Assembly: GCA_902615855.1 (NCBI GenBank)
Contig: CACMQN010000001.1
Span: 17,592 to 81,591 of the forward strand
DNA from: an uncultured Candidatus Actinomarina sp.
GTDB lineage: Bacteria > Actinomycetota > Acidimicrobiia > Actinomarinales > Actinomarinaceae
Direction of reading: 5' to 3'
DNA: 64,000 bases
The notes beneath the pieces were generated by a model. That model was not told where the DNA came from, ran no database searches, and worked only from the letters and a program-made list of their open reading frames with translations. Below, one piece after another: positions 25,623-34,581 of the stretch (position 1 is its first letter; every line of letters starts with the position of its first letter). Made by a program: the position numbers and the translations under genes.

Positions 25623-26083
25623 AAATTTTAATACCAGGATCATTTGACCCACCAACAAATGGACATATCGATGTCATTAAACGATCATCTAGTGTTTTTG
25701 ACGAGGTGATTGTTGGAGTTGTTGTAAATCCACAAAAAGAGTCAATGTTTGATGTAAGTCAAAGGGAAAATATGTTGATTGAAATTCTAAAAGATTACAA
25801 AAATGTGGAAATTAAAAGTTTTGAAGGATTATTGGTGGATTTTGCTAAACAGATGAATGTAAGTGCAATTGTAAAAGGTTTAAGAGCGATGACAGATTTT
25901 GATTATGAATTTCAAATGGCTCAAATGAATTTCAATTTGGCAGATTTTGAAACAATATTTATTCCAGCTTCTCCAGAATATGGATATGTTTCAAGCTCAA
26001 TGGTAAAAGAAATATTTTCATATGGTGGCGATGTAAATGCACTAGTTCCATCAATTGTCGTTGAGAGACTAAAAGATGTCTAA
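25619..26083 (+). CDS. coaD: Phosphopantetheine adenylyltransferase
   Basis: A 154-residue enzyme for the penultimate step of CoA synthesis, adenylating 4'-phosphopantetheine. GSFDPPTNGHIDVI (7-20) is the nucleotidyltransferase motif with the (T/H)xGH box. VKGLRAMTDFDYEFQMAQMN is the substrate-binding segment. SPEYGYVSSSMVKEI carries the C-terminal (I/S)SSxxVRE-like motif. It overlaps rsmD (4 bases) and the coiled-coil gene (8 bases). Confidence 0.95.
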   Translation: MKILIPGSFDPPTNGHIDVIKRSSSVFDEVIVGVVVNPQKESMFDVSQRENMLIEILKDYKNVEIKSFEGLLVDFAKQMNVSAIVKGLRAMTDFDYEFQMAQMNFNLADFETIFIPASPEYGYVSSSMVKEIFSYGGDVNALVPSIVVERLKDV

Positions 26084-26579
26084 AGAGGAAATATCTATTG
26101 AAGATGTCGTAAGTGGACAAGTAAAAATGGAATATGTTGATCAACTAGAATTACTAAGAGAAAATTTGTCTTCAAACTCTTTTTTAAACAATAAATCTAA
26201 TAAAAAAGAACTACTTAAGCTTGTTGAAAACTTAATTGATTTAATGCCTGTCGAACTTCGAACTGCAAGATTTATTGTCCGAGAGCAAGAACTCTATTTA
26301 AAAAAAGCAAAGGATGAAGCTGAGGAAATACTTGCTAATGCTGACAAAGAGTCATCAAGATTAATATCAGAATCCTTTGTTTTACAAGAAGCAGTTGTAG
26401 AAGCTAATGCCCTTGTAAAACAAGCTCAACAAGAAGCAATTTTAAATAGAGCTAATGTTGAAGATAAACTTGACACTAAGCTTCAAGAAATTCAATTAAA
26501 ATTTGATGAATTGAATGAAATTATTGAACGCGAGAAATCAAACTTAAGACAACCTAGAAAAATTTCTGATCCTGAATAA
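26076..26579 (+). CDS. Coiled-coil protein (Rv2927c-like, DivIVA/ATP-synthase-b-like)
   Basis: A 167-residue protein, mostly one long charged helix from about residue 80 to 155 (YLKKAKDEAEEILANADKE and following). It lies between coaD and the YceD gene, where many actinobacteria encode a similar coiled-coil protein (Rv2927c in Mycobacterium). The resemblance to ATP synthase b-subunit or DivIVA helices is compositional. There is no membrane anchor. Its role is unknown, with scaffolding the likeliest, and the gene overlaps coaD by 8 bases. Confidence 0.65.
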   Translation: MSKEEISIEDVVSGQVKMEYVDQLELLRENLSSNSFLNNKSNKKELLKLVENLIDLMPVELRTARFIVREQELYLKKAKDEAEEILANADKESSRLISESFVLQEAVVEANALVKQAQQEAILNRANVEDKLDTKLQEIQLKFDELNEIIEREKSNLRQPRKISDPE

Positions 26580-26584
26580 TCTAA

Positions 26585-27085
26585 ATGAATAAGCTTCAAA
26601 CTCAATTTGATGTAAGTTCACTTTTACTAAGCGATAACAGTATTCATTTTGATGTACATGGTGTTTTTGATGTCAAATATGCTGGAAATGAAACCTTAAA
26701 AGACAAAACAATAAATCTAAAATTAGAAATTAGTAGTTTGTATGAAAAATTTTGGATAATTATGGATTTAGATTTTGATTTTAAGTCAGAGTGCTCAAGG
26801 TGTCTTGATGCAAATAATATTAATAAGCAAAGTACTTTGAAATTAGATTTTTATAAGAATCAGGAAAATGACTATGAGATTGACTTTAATTTAGAAAAAA
26901 TTGATTTGTCACCAGTTATTTCTGAAGCGATTTTAAACGAAATGAAAATTCAATATATATGTAAATCAAGCTGTAAAGGCTTATGTTCAGATTGTGGTAA
27001 AAACCAAAATTTATTTGAATGCAAACATCCGAAAAAAAATATAAAAGAAAGTCCATTTTCTTCTCTAAGTGAGCTAGATTTGTAA
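26585..27085 (+). CDS. yceD: YceD/DUF177 family protein
   Basis: A 166-residue protein of the DUF177 family, found next to rpmF across bacteria and linked to 23S rRNA/L32 handling. The conserved cysteine pairs are present: CSRCLD in the middle, then YICKSSCKGLCSDCGKN near the C-terminus, which may bind metal. The position directly before rpmF (17-base gap) supports the call. The molecular function is not established by the sequence. Confidence 0.85.
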   Translation: MNKLQTQFDVSSLLLSDNSIHFDVHGVFDVKYAGNETLKDKTINLKLEISSLYEKFWIIMDLDFDFKSECSRCLDANNINKQSTLKLDFYKNQENDYEIDFNLEKIDLSPVISEAILNEMKIQYICKSSCKGLCSDCGKNQNLFECKHPKKNIKESPFSSLSELDL

Positions 27086-27102
27086 GTTGAAAGGAAATAA
27101 TT

Positions 27103-27285
27103 ATGGCAGTACCTAAGAAGAAAATGTCAAAATCTAGGACAAGAAGGCGTAAAGCTCAACATAAAGTAGCAAAACCGCATTATATAATTGATCCTGAAAC
27201 TGGTGTTGCGAAACAATCTCATAGGGTTAATCCTGTTGATGGGACTTATAATGGTCGCCAAGTTAAAGACCCTGAATCAAATTAA
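27103..27285 (+). CDS. rpmF: 50S ribosomal protein L32
   Basis: A 60-residue L32 with the usual basic start AVPKKKMSKSRTRRRKAQH. The zinc-binding cysteines of some L32 proteins are absent (C-minus form). GAAAGGAAATAATTATG gives a good Shine-Dalgarno. It sits between yceD and plsX, the widespread yceD-rpmF-plsX order. Confidence 0.95.
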   Translation: MAVPKKKMSKSRTRRRKAQHKVAKPHYIIDPETGVAKQSHRVNPVDGTYNGRQVKDPESN

Positions 27286-27291
27286 TTAATC

Positions 27292-28263
27292 ATGAGTACG
27301 ATTGCTGTTGATGCAATGGGTGGTGACTCTGCTCCTGAAGAAGTTGTAAAAGGAGCTATTCTTGCAAAAAAAGAAGGAGTCGATGTAATTCTTTCAGGTG
27401 ACGAAAATCTTATTAAAAGCTATCTTGGTAATGAAAAAATACCCGTTATAAATTATCCACAAGTTATATCAATGGATGATGATCCTGCAAAAGCCATAAG
27501 ATCAAATAAAGATTCCTCAATTATTGGAGCATTAAATTTAGTAAAGGAAAAAAAAGCTGACGCGGTATTTTCTGCAGGCTCAACAGGTGCAACACTTATT
27601 GGTGCAATTTCAGTATTAGGAAAAATTAAAGGTGTAACAAGACCTACTATTGCATCTGTATTACCAGGTAAAGAAAAAGAGGTAATATTGGTTGATTCAG
27701 GGGCAAACTTAGAAGTAAAGCCAAAAGTTCTATATCAATTTGCAATCATGGGTTCAAAATTATCAGAACTTTTATTCGATATCGAAAATCCAAGAATTGG
27801 ACTTATCAACAACGGTGAAGAAAGTTCAAAAGGAAGAGAATTAGAAAAAGCTACATTTAAACTTCTCAAATCATCACAATTAAATTTTATTGGAAATGTT
27901 GAAGGTAAAGATTTTGCAAATTCAAAAGTTGATGTTTTTGTTACAGATGGTTTTACAGGGAATGTTGTACTAAAAACTTTGCAAGGAGTTGCAAAATTAC
28001 AGCAAGATCTTATTTCAAAATCTTTAAAAGAAAATTTATTCAAACCTCTGTTAATACCTGTAAAAAATGCAATATCACCTGTAAAAAGTATGCTTAATCC
28101 AAATTCAACGAATGGATCTTATTTACTTGGTGTTAATGGACTTGTAATTATTGGCCATGGTTCTTCAAACTCTGAAGCTATTAAGAACGCATTATTGTTT
28201 ACAAGTAGAGCTGTAGAAAAGCGATTCATCAACAAATTTACAGAAGTTTCAAGTGAATTATGA
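27292..28263 (+). CDS. plsX: Phosphate acyltransferase PlsX
   Basis: A 323-residue enzyme making acyl-phosphate from acyl-ACP for phospholipid synthesis at the membrane surface. Signatures are IAVDAMGGDSAPEEVVKGA at 4-22, FSAGSTGATLIGAI near 98, VLVDSGAN-like ILVDSGANLEVKP, IGLINNGEESSKG and FVTDGFTGNVVLKT. The length is typical. It is in the yceD-rpmF-plsX-rnc cluster, and its stop overlaps the rnc start by 4 bases. Confidence 0.95.
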   Translation: MSTIAVDAMGGDSAPEEVVKGAILAKKEGVDVILSGDENLIKSYLGNEKIPVINYPQVISMDDDPAKAIRSNKDSSIIGALNLVKEKKADAVFSAGSTGATLIGAISVLGKIKGVTRPTIASVLPGKEKEVILVDSGANLEVKPKVLYQFAIMGSKLSELLFDIENPRIGLINNGEESSKGRELEKATFKLLKSSQLNFIGNVEGKDFANSKVDVFVTDGFTGNVVLKTLQGVAKLQQDLISKSLKENLFKPLLIPVKNAISPVKSMLNPNSTNGSYLLGVNGLVIIGHGSSNSEAIKNALLFTSRAVEKRFINKFTEVSSEL

Positions 28264-28943
28264 ATGTAAAGGATTTAAAAAAATTTGAACAAAATATTGG
28301 ATACTCATTTAAAGATATTGAACATTTAAAAATAGCTCTTACTCATAAGTCTTATATTGATGAAGATCCAACTTCAAAAACCAATCAAAGATATGAATTC
28401 ATCGGTGATACCATACTTGATTTCGATTTATCAATATTTCTATTTAACAATTATCCAAACTTAGATGAAGGCAGTCTTACAAAAATAAGATCTGGTGCTG
28501 TAGATCAAAATGCTCTTGTTGAACTTGGGAAGAAGATTCAGATAGGTGATTACTTATTGTTAAGCAAAGCAGAAGATAGCACCGGTGGAAGAGATAAAAG
28601 TTCAATCATTGAGGATGCTGTTGAAGCGTTAATTGCTGCAATTTATTTTGATGGGGGACTTAAAGAAGTAAATAATTTTGTTTCAAAATATATATATCCA
28701 TTGATTGAAAATTTATCAAAAAATCCGGGAGAAAAAGACTACAAAACACGTCTTCAAGAATATTTTGCTAAAAAAGGTAAAAAAGTAAATTATGAAACTT
28801 TATCGAAGGGTCCAGATCATAACAAAGAATTTGAAGCTTCTGTTTTTCTTGAAAATAAAGTTATAGGAAAAGGTACTGGAAAATCGAAGAAAAATGCAGA
28901 ACAAATGGCTGCAAAGAATGCATTTTCTGATATTAAGGAATAA
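28260..28943 (+). CDS. rnc: Ribonuclease III
   Basis: A 227-residue endonuclease for double-stranded RNA, used in rRNA and mRNA processing. The nuclease domain has QRYEFIGDTILDFDLS, the variant of ERLEFLGDAVLD, and SIIEDAVEALIAAIYFDGG with the second Asp/Glu set. A double-stranded-RNA-binding domain follows from about 155 (DYKTRLQEYFAKKGKK through GKGTGKSKKNAEQMAAKNA). Candidate substrates in this window include the long hairpin before pnp. The stop is 67 bases before smc. Confidence 0.95.
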   Translation: MNVKDLKKFEQNIGYSFKDIEHLKIALTHKSYIDEDPTSKTNQRYEFIGDTILDFDLSIFLFNNYPNLDEGSLTKIRSGAVDQNALVELGKKIQIGDYLLLSKAEDSTGGRDKSSIIEDAVEALIAAIYFDGGLKEVNNFVSKYIYPLIENLSKNPGEKDYKTRLQEYFAKKGKKVNYETLSKGPDHNKEFEASVFLENKVIGKGTGKSKKNAEQMAAKNAFSDIKE

Positions 28944-29010
28944 ATCTTTTTTTAATTAAAGCAAAAATATAAATATTTAGTATCCTTAAGGTAACAACAG
29001 GGTTAAATAT

Positions 29011-31659
29011 ATGCACTTAAAATCAATAGTTGCAAGTGGATTCAAGTCATTTGCTGAAAAAACTACAATAAATTTATCTGAATACACCAACGTAATTGTG
29101 GGTCCTAATGGATCTGGAAAATCAAATATAGTTGACGCTATTTCATGGGTATTAGGTAATCAAAGTCCGGGTTCTCTAAGAACGAACAAAATGGAAGATG
29201 TAATTTTTGCAGGTACAGAGAAACTTGGAGAAAAAGGTTTTGCTGAAGTATATTTAGTCTTTGACCTAGGCGATAATAACAATTTCAATTCAAGTGAAGT
29301 ATCTATTGGAAGAAAATTATACAGAGATGGTACTTCTGAATATTTCATGAATGGTCTAACTTGTAGGCTGCTTGATATTCAAGAATTTTTAAATGATGTG
29401 GGTATAGGAAAACAACAGCACATAATTATCTCTCAAGGACAAATTACAGAAATTCTGAATGCTAAGCCTGAAGACCATAGAATTACTATTGAAGAAGCAT
29501 CTGGGATACTTCCATATAAGTTAAAAAAAGACAAAGCATTAAAAAGAATAGAATCTGGGGAAAAAGAAATTAAAAGAGCAAAAGATGTTCTTCGTGAGAT
29601 AAAAAAACAGATTGATCCATTAAGAAAACAGGCTGAACAAGCTCAGCTTCATAAGGAATTGTCTGAAGTTTTAAAATTTAACAAAACAAAACTTAATATT
29701 CTCCAATATAGAAATTTCAATAAAAAGTATGATGATATCAAATCACAACTAGAAGAAGTAAACCGATTTATTAATGAACTTGAGTCTAAACTTGAAGATT
29801 TCAAATTAAGCAAGAACAAACTTAGAAAAGATTTTGGAGAAAATGTTTCTGTAAAATCTTTTCTTTCAAATGCAATTACTGAAGTAAACAAATACAGTGA
29901 AGAATTTAAGTCTATTTATCAAATTTCAACTGAAAGGCAATTGTCATTAGAAAGAATAAAAGAACAATCTACTAGCGAATTAAAAAGATACACAAATCAG
30001 ATTTATCAAAACAACAACCAAATTTCACAATTGTCCAAACTGATAATTGATAAAAAAGAAATTGCTACAGTTAACTCAAAAAAGATTGAAAGTTTGAATC
30101 TTGAAATTGAAGATGTAAAAAGTAAACAATCATCTAGTTTGGAAGTAAATGAAGCTTTACTTAAAAATGAGATTAAGTTCTTAAAGAATGATCTATTATC
30201 AAAAACCGACATACTTGATAAATTTACAGACAATTTAAATAATTGGATCAAAGATGAAAAAATTATTAATAAACACCTAATGAAGCATGATAAATTCCTT
30301 AATAGAAAAAAATTAAATTCTAGATCCTTTAATAAAGTAAAGATTCATACAGATAGTTTGTTACATAGAGAGATTACAGATCTAAGTATTCAACATGAAA
30401 ATGCATTACTTAATAAAAATGAAATACAAAAAAGTCTTGATGAGAAACTTTCTTTAATTAGTGAATATAGCAATTCTGATAAATTTAAACAGACTTTAAA
30501 AGATAGGGAGGATTCATTACTTACCGAAAAAGAATATTTAGAAAATGAAACTTCATCAATAAATGAACAACTTATTTCATCTACTGAAAAGATTAAATAT
30601 CTTACAGATGAAAATAAAAACCTTTCTAACAAGGTCAAAGAATTAAATTCAAATGAAAATTCTGAGGAGATAAATAATTATGAAGTTATAAATTCAAAAG
30701 CTTCACAAGCTTATAAGATTTTAAATGAACTCTCTTCTAATTTATCAGAGAGAAATCAAAAACTAGATGAAAACTATAGTGACAATGATGAGCAAATAAA
30801 TGAAATTGAAGAAAATCTTGAAGATGTTTCAAATAGTTTATTTAATTACAAAGATAAAAAAAGTGACTTAATGGTTAAAGAATCAGAATATATGTCACAA
30901 AGAGCTCTTTATTACTCAAATTTAACAAACATAAGTGGTTTAAGTATTGATCAAATCAATGAATATGAAACTGGAAATGAGTCAATAAATGATATTGATA
31001 ATATTATTTCAAAAACTGAAAACCAACTGGACGAACTTGGTACTGTAAATTACTTAGCCTCCGAAGATTTTGAATCTTTAAACACTAGATATGAAGATAT
31101 ATCAACAAACATAGAGGAATTGAATACAACTAAAAAAGAACTTTTAAAATATATAAGCGAAATCGAAGAAGAAATTAAATTTAGAATTGAAAACTCATTC
31201 AACACTATTTCTGTAAATTTTGAAGAAGTTTTTGAAAAGCTTTTCCCTGGTGGTAAGGGATCTTTAACATTAACAAACCCTGAAAACTTACTTGAATCAG
31301 GCATAGAAATAAGTGTTCAACCTAGAGGTAAGAAAGTGAAAAAATTGAGTTTACTTTCTGGAGGAGAACGATCATTAGCTGCAATTGCATTTTTATTCTC
31401 TGTATTTAAATCTTTTCCAAGTCCATTTTACATACTAGATGAGGTTGAAGCTGCTTTAGATGACGCTAATTTACATAGAATGCTTAATTTACTTGAGTTC
31501 GTAAAGGAAGATGCACAGTTTTTAATTGTTACTCATCAACAGCAAACTATGCAGGCAGGTGATGTTCTTTATGGAGTAACTATGCAACCAGGATCTGGCT
31601 CAAGAGTATTTACAAAAACTAAAAAAGATTTTGAAACTTTGATTACGAAAGGGGAGTAA
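29011..31659 (+). CDS. smc: Chromosome segregation SMC protein, short and without recognisable hinge
   Basis: An 882-residue SMC ATPase, about 300 shorter than usual. Both head halves are canonical. The N-terminal half has KSIVASGFKSF, Walker A GPNGSGKSN (31-39), IISQGQITEIL and EEASGILPYKLKKDKAL. The C-terminal half has LGTVNYLASEDFESL near 676, LFPGGKGSLTLTNPENLLE, signature LLSGGERSLAA (Ser783-Glu786) and Walker B YILDEVEAALDDAN (Asp810, Glu811). The middle (about 165-670) reads as charged coiled coil broken near 430-460. I see no Gly-rich hinge domain. Dimerisation must differ from standard SMC, or a very divergent mini-hinge exists. It follows rnc, as in many bacteria. Confidence 0.9.
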   Translation: MHLKSIVASGFKSFAEKTTINLSEYTNVIVGPNGSGKSNIVDAISWVLGNQSPGSLRTNKMEDVIFAGTEKLGEKGFAEVYLVFDLGDNNNFNSSEVSIGRKLYRDGTSEYFMNGLTCRLLDIQEFLNDVGIGKQQHIIISQGQITEILNAKPEDHRITIEEASGILPYKLKKDKALKRIESGEKEIKRAKDVLREIKKQIDPLRKQAEQAQLHKELSEVLKFNKTKLNILQYRNFNKKYDDIKSQLEEVNRFINELESKLEDFKLSKNKLRKDFGENVSVKSFLSNAITEVNKYSEEFKSIYQISTERQLSLERIKEQSTSELKRYTNQIYQNNNQISQLSKLIIDKKEIATVNSKKIESLNLEIEDVKSKQSSSLEVNEALLKNEIKFLKNDLLSKTDILDKFTDNLNNWIKDEKIINKHLMKHDKFLNRKKLNSRSFNKVKIHTDSLLHREITDLSIQHENALLNKNEIQKSLDEKLSLISEYSNSDKFKQTLKDREDSLLTEKEYLENETSSINEQLISSTEKIKYLTDENKNLSNKVKELNSNENSEEINNYEVINSKASQAYKILNELSSNLSERNQKLDENYSDNDEQINEIEENLEDVSNSLFNYKDKKSDLMVKESEYMSQRALYYSNLTNISGLSIDQINEYETGNESINDIDNIISKTENQLDELGTVNYLASEDFESLNTRYEDISTNIEELNTTKKELLKYISEIEEEIKFRIENSFNTISVNFEEVFEKLFPGGKGSLTLTNPENLLESGIEISVQPRGKKVKKLSLLSGGERSLAAIAFLFSVFKSFPSPFYILDEVEAALDDANLHRMLNLLEFVKEDAQFLIVTHQQQTMQAGDVLYGVTMQPGSGSRVFTKTKKDFETLITKGE

Positions 31660-32049
31660 TTGTCTTCTAACGATCAAAAATTAGCAGACTTAGCAAAAGA
31701 GATCGCTAAAAAAGCCTATGCACCATATTCTAATTTTCGGGTAGGCGCGGCTTTAATAACTGACTCTGGAAACATTTATACAGGTTGTAATATTGAAAAT
31801 GCTTCATATCCTGCAACAGTATGTGGTGAAGATGTAGCAATCTTAAAAGCTATTTCAGAAGGTGAGACAAAGATTGATACAATCGCAGTTGCATGTATTG
31901 ATGCAAAAAGTGAGACAGCAATATTTCCTTGTGGAATTTCAAGACAAAGGATGTCAGAATTCAATACTGAACATGTAATCGTTGTAAATGATAACGACTT
32001 TCAAAAATATAAGTTTGAAGAGGTATTACCTTTTGACTTTAAGTTTTAA
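31660..32049 (+). CDS. cdd: Cytidine deaminase with a substituted zinc ligand
   Basis: A 129-residue tetrameric-type deaminase that would convert cytidine or deoxycytidine to uridine. APYSNFRVGAAL (21-32), GCNIENASYPATVCGED (zinc Cys55, catalytic Glu57) and IFPCGISRQRMSEF (Cys91) identify the family. The third zinc ligand, normally Cys in PCGxCRQ, is Ser94 here. The start is a TTG immediately after the smc stop, since no upstream ATG fits. Nucleoside salvage genes (punA, deoB, upp) lie 2-4 kb downstream on the other strand. Activity with a Cys-to-Ser ligand is uncertain. Confidence 0.82.
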   Translation: MSSNDQKLADLAKEIAKKAYAPYSNFRVGAALITDSGNIYTGCNIENASYPATVCGEDVAILKAISEGETKIDTIAVACIDAKSETAIFPCGISRQRMSEFNTEHVIVVNDNDFQKYKFEEVLPFDFKF

Positions 32050-32050
32050 A

Positions 32051-32971
32051 TTATAAATTTTCAGTAATTTTTGGAACTATAGATAAAGTATCAGCAACCA
32101 ATCCAAGATCGGCAATTTGGAATATAGGGGCTTCTTCATCTTTATTTATTGCAATAATATATTTTGAATCTTTCATTCCAACTTGATGCTGGGTAGCTCC
32201 TGAAATACCTAATGCTATATAAACATCAGGTTTCACAGTTTTACCAGTTTGACCAACTTGCTGTGAATAAGGCATCCAACCTGCATCAACTATGGCCCTG
32301 GTGCCACCAATTGCAGCGTTAAGTTTATTTGCAAGATCTTCTACTAAAGTTAAGTTTGAACTATCAACCATTCCTCGACCAGCAGACACAACTATTTTTG
32401 AATCCTCTAACTGTGGTCCAGATTTCTCTTCAATAAATATATCAAATACCTCTGGCTCTTCAGAACTTATTTCAACTGTTTCATAATTTGTACTATTTAG
32501 TTCAACTTGAACTTCTTCAAAAGATTTAGGTCTTATTAAAAGAAGCTTTTTATCAGAAGTAATTTTTGAATTATATTCACTTTCTCCACCATTTATTGAA
32601 TTAGAAGTTATCACATTTTCACCATCAACGGAGAAATTGATAACATTTGAGACTTGACTAGAACCAAAATCTACAGACAAGAATGCAATTAAATCTCTAC
32701 CAACATACGTTGATGGAGCCATAACAAGTGAAATTGATTGTTCGTCCACCATTGTTTTAAGAGTATTTGCAACTGAACCAAGACTTAGCTGGTTTTCATT
32801 GCATTTTAAATATGTATTTTTGAAACTATCAGAGCCTATATTTGGTGAATCCACTGTTCCCACTGTTGCGACTTCAAACTCTAGTCCTAATTCTTTTGAT
32901 TTTGCAATTATTTCCAAAGCTCCACTTGAAAGCTTACCTTCTACAACTTCACCAATAATTAATGTTTTCAT
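32051..32971 (-). CDS. etfA: Electron transfer flavoprotein alpha subunit
   Basis: A 306-residue subunit carrying FAD. Its C-terminal FAD-binding region is clear: VSAGRGMVDSSNLTLVEDLA, AIGGTRAIVDAGWMP, QVGQTGKTVKPDVYIALGIS and GATQHQVGM. It accepts electrons from acyl-CoA dehydrogenases such as the ACAD11-like enzyme at 7.5 kb and passes them to the respiratory chain. Start and etfB stop overlap as ATGA (32968-32971). It converges on cdd with one base between stops. Confidence 0.95.
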   Translation of the reverse strand: MKTLIIGEVVEGKLSSGALEIIAKSKELGLEFEVATVGTVDSPNIGSDSFKNTYLKCNENQLSLGSVANTLKTMVDEQSISLVMAPSTYVGRDLIAFLSVDFGSSQVSNVINFSVDGENVITSNSINGGESEYNSKITSDKKLLLIRPKSFEEVQVELNSTNYETVEISSEEPEVFDIFIEEKSGPQLEDSKIVVSAGRGMVDSSNLTLVEDLANKLNAAIGGTRAIVDAGWMPYSQQVGQTGKTVKPDVYIALGISGATQHQVGMKDSKYIIAINKDEEAPIFQIADLGLVADTLSIVPKITENL

Positions 32972-33717
32972 ATAGCTTTTAATTCCTTCAGTTTGTCAAT
33001 TATTACTTGAAAGCCATCGCCCTCATCTACTATTTTTTCACCTTGTTTTGTTGTTGAGACATCTTTAATGTCTATAAATTCTATATTCTGAATAGCACTA
33101 AATTCGATATCACTCAGAGATATTTTTTCAACTGGTTTAGATTTTGCCGCCATGATGTCTTTAAAGTTTGGATATCTTGGCTCTACACCTCCAGCTGTAA
33201 CAGATAGTACACAATTTGAAGGCATTTGAACTTTTTCTGAACCTGTAGAAGTCTGCCTAGTAAGAGAAACAGTGTCAGCTATCTCTACTGCTTTTATATA
33301 GGAAATACAAGGAAGCCCAAGCATTCTTGATACTTGTTGAGGAATAACACCTGAATATCCATCTGTTGATTCAGTACCGAAAATTGTAATATCAGCTCCA
33401 ACTTTTTTGGAAAGTTCGCTTAGGACATTTGCTGTCATCAATGAATTTGATCCAGAAAGAGAATCATCCTCTAAAACCAGTGCTTTGTCTGGGCCCATTT
33501 GTAAAGCTTGCTGTATACCTTTTTCTGTGCCCATTTTCCCCATAGAAATGACAGTTACTTCTGCATCAAATTTTTCTTTTAACTGTAACGCGACTTCTAT
33601 TCCGTATCTGTCTGTATCATCTAAAACTTGTTCATCTGGCCTACTTACAAGACCTTCCGAATATGTAATATCTAAAGCTGGATCTGGAATTTGTTTTGCA
33701 CAGACTGCTATTTTCAT
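32968..33717 (-). CDS. etfB: Electron transfer flavoprotein beta subunit
   Basis: A 249-residue partner of EtfA that binds AMP in the standard type. MKIAVCAKQIPDPALDI is the N-terminal signature. DTDRYGIEVALQLKEK, ETESTDGYSGVIPQ-like GTESTDGYSGVIPQQ and EPRYPNFKDIMAAKSKP are typical EtfB segments. It is translationally coupled to etfA. The punA gene ends 24 bases upstream, so the ETF genes may share the nucleoside-salvage transcript. Confidence 0.95.
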   Translation of the reverse strand: MKIAVCAKQIPDPALDITYSEGLVSRPDEQVLDDTDRYGIEVALQLKEKFDAEVTVISMGKMGTEKGIQQALQMGPDKALVLEDDSLSGSNSLMTANVLSELSKKVGADITIFGTESTDGYSGVIPQQVSRMLGLPCISYIKAVEIADTVSLTRQTSTGSEKVQMPSNCVLSVTAGGVEPRYPNFKDIMAAKSKPVEKISLSDIEFSAIQNIEFIDIKDVSTTKQGEKIVDEGDGFQVIIDKLKELKAI

Positions 33718-33741
33718 GTTTTCTATTTTAATATTACAAAT

Positions 33742-34581
33742 TTAAATAGCTAAATTAATTTGACCTAAAAAACTTCTCATAAAATTTTGAAATGTTTTTG
33801 ATGTTTTGTCAGCAATTTCTATTACTTCTTCATGTGATAATGGTGAATCAGAAATACCGGCTGCTAAGTTGGTAACCAATGAAAATGCAGTTACATCAAT
33901 TCCAGAATGCTTCGCAACTATTGCTTCTGGAACTGTGGACATTCCAACCAAATCAGCACCAATAGTTTTTGCAAAATTGACTTCTGATGGAGTTTCATAA
34001 GTTGGTCCTGTAAACCAAGCGTAAACACCTTCCTTGTATTCAAAATATTCATTAGAAACTTCTTTTGCTAAATCTCTAAACTTCAAGCAGTAAACTTCTG
34101 ACATATCAGGAAATCTTGGACCAAATTCATCTAAATTTTTACCTATTAATGGATTATTACCCGTTAAATTTATATGATCTTTAATTGCAACTATGTCTCC
34201 TGGCGAGTAATTATCGTTTATACCACCAGCAGCATTAGTTACAATTAGGTTTTTAATTCCTAAAGTAGCTAAGACCCTAGTGGGTAATACAAGGTCATGA
34301 ATATCATAGCCCTCGTAATAATGTGCCCTACCTGATAATATTGCGGTAATTTTACCTTCAACTTCAACAAAGGTTAAAGTACCAGTATGCCCCTGTACGG
34401 CTGGTTTTATAAAGTTTGGTATTTCCGAATAATCAAAAGTTGCAATTGGATTGAAGCTATTCTCAAAGCCTCCCATGCCTGAGCCTAAAATTATTGCAGA
34501 CGAAACCTCTGAATTAAAATTCTCTTTTAAATAATTACTTGCTTCATTAATTTTATCTAGCATTCTGTCCCTATCAGTCAT
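33742..34581 (-). CDS. punA: Purine nucleoside phosphorylase (trimeric type)
   Basis: A 279-residue enzyme splitting purine nucleosides with phosphate into base and (deoxy)ribose 1-phosphate. ILGSGMGGFENSF (31-43) binds phosphate. GHTGTLTFVEVEGK, SGRAHYYEGYD, VTNAAGGIN and FTGPTYETPSEV are class-II (trimeric) PNP motifs, as are MSTVPEAIVAKHSGI and the Asn/Thr region of LVTNLAAGIS. The start overlaps the deoB stop (ATGA). The sugar phosphate product is the substrate of the deoB product. Confidence 0.95.
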   Translation of the reverse strand: MTDRDRMLDKINEASNYLKENFNSEVSSAIILGSGMGGFENSFNPIATFDYSEIPNFIKPAVQGHTGTLTFVEVEGKITAILSGRAHYYEGYDIHDLVLPTRVLATLGIKNLIVTNAAGGINDNYSPGDIVAIKDHINLTGNNPLIGKNLDEFGPRFPDMSEVYCLKFRDLAKEVSNEYFEYKEGVYAWFTGPTYETPSEVNFAKTIGADLVGMSTVPEAIVAKHSGIDVTAFSLVTNLAAGISDSPLSHEEVIEIADKTSKTFQNFMRSFLGQINLAI

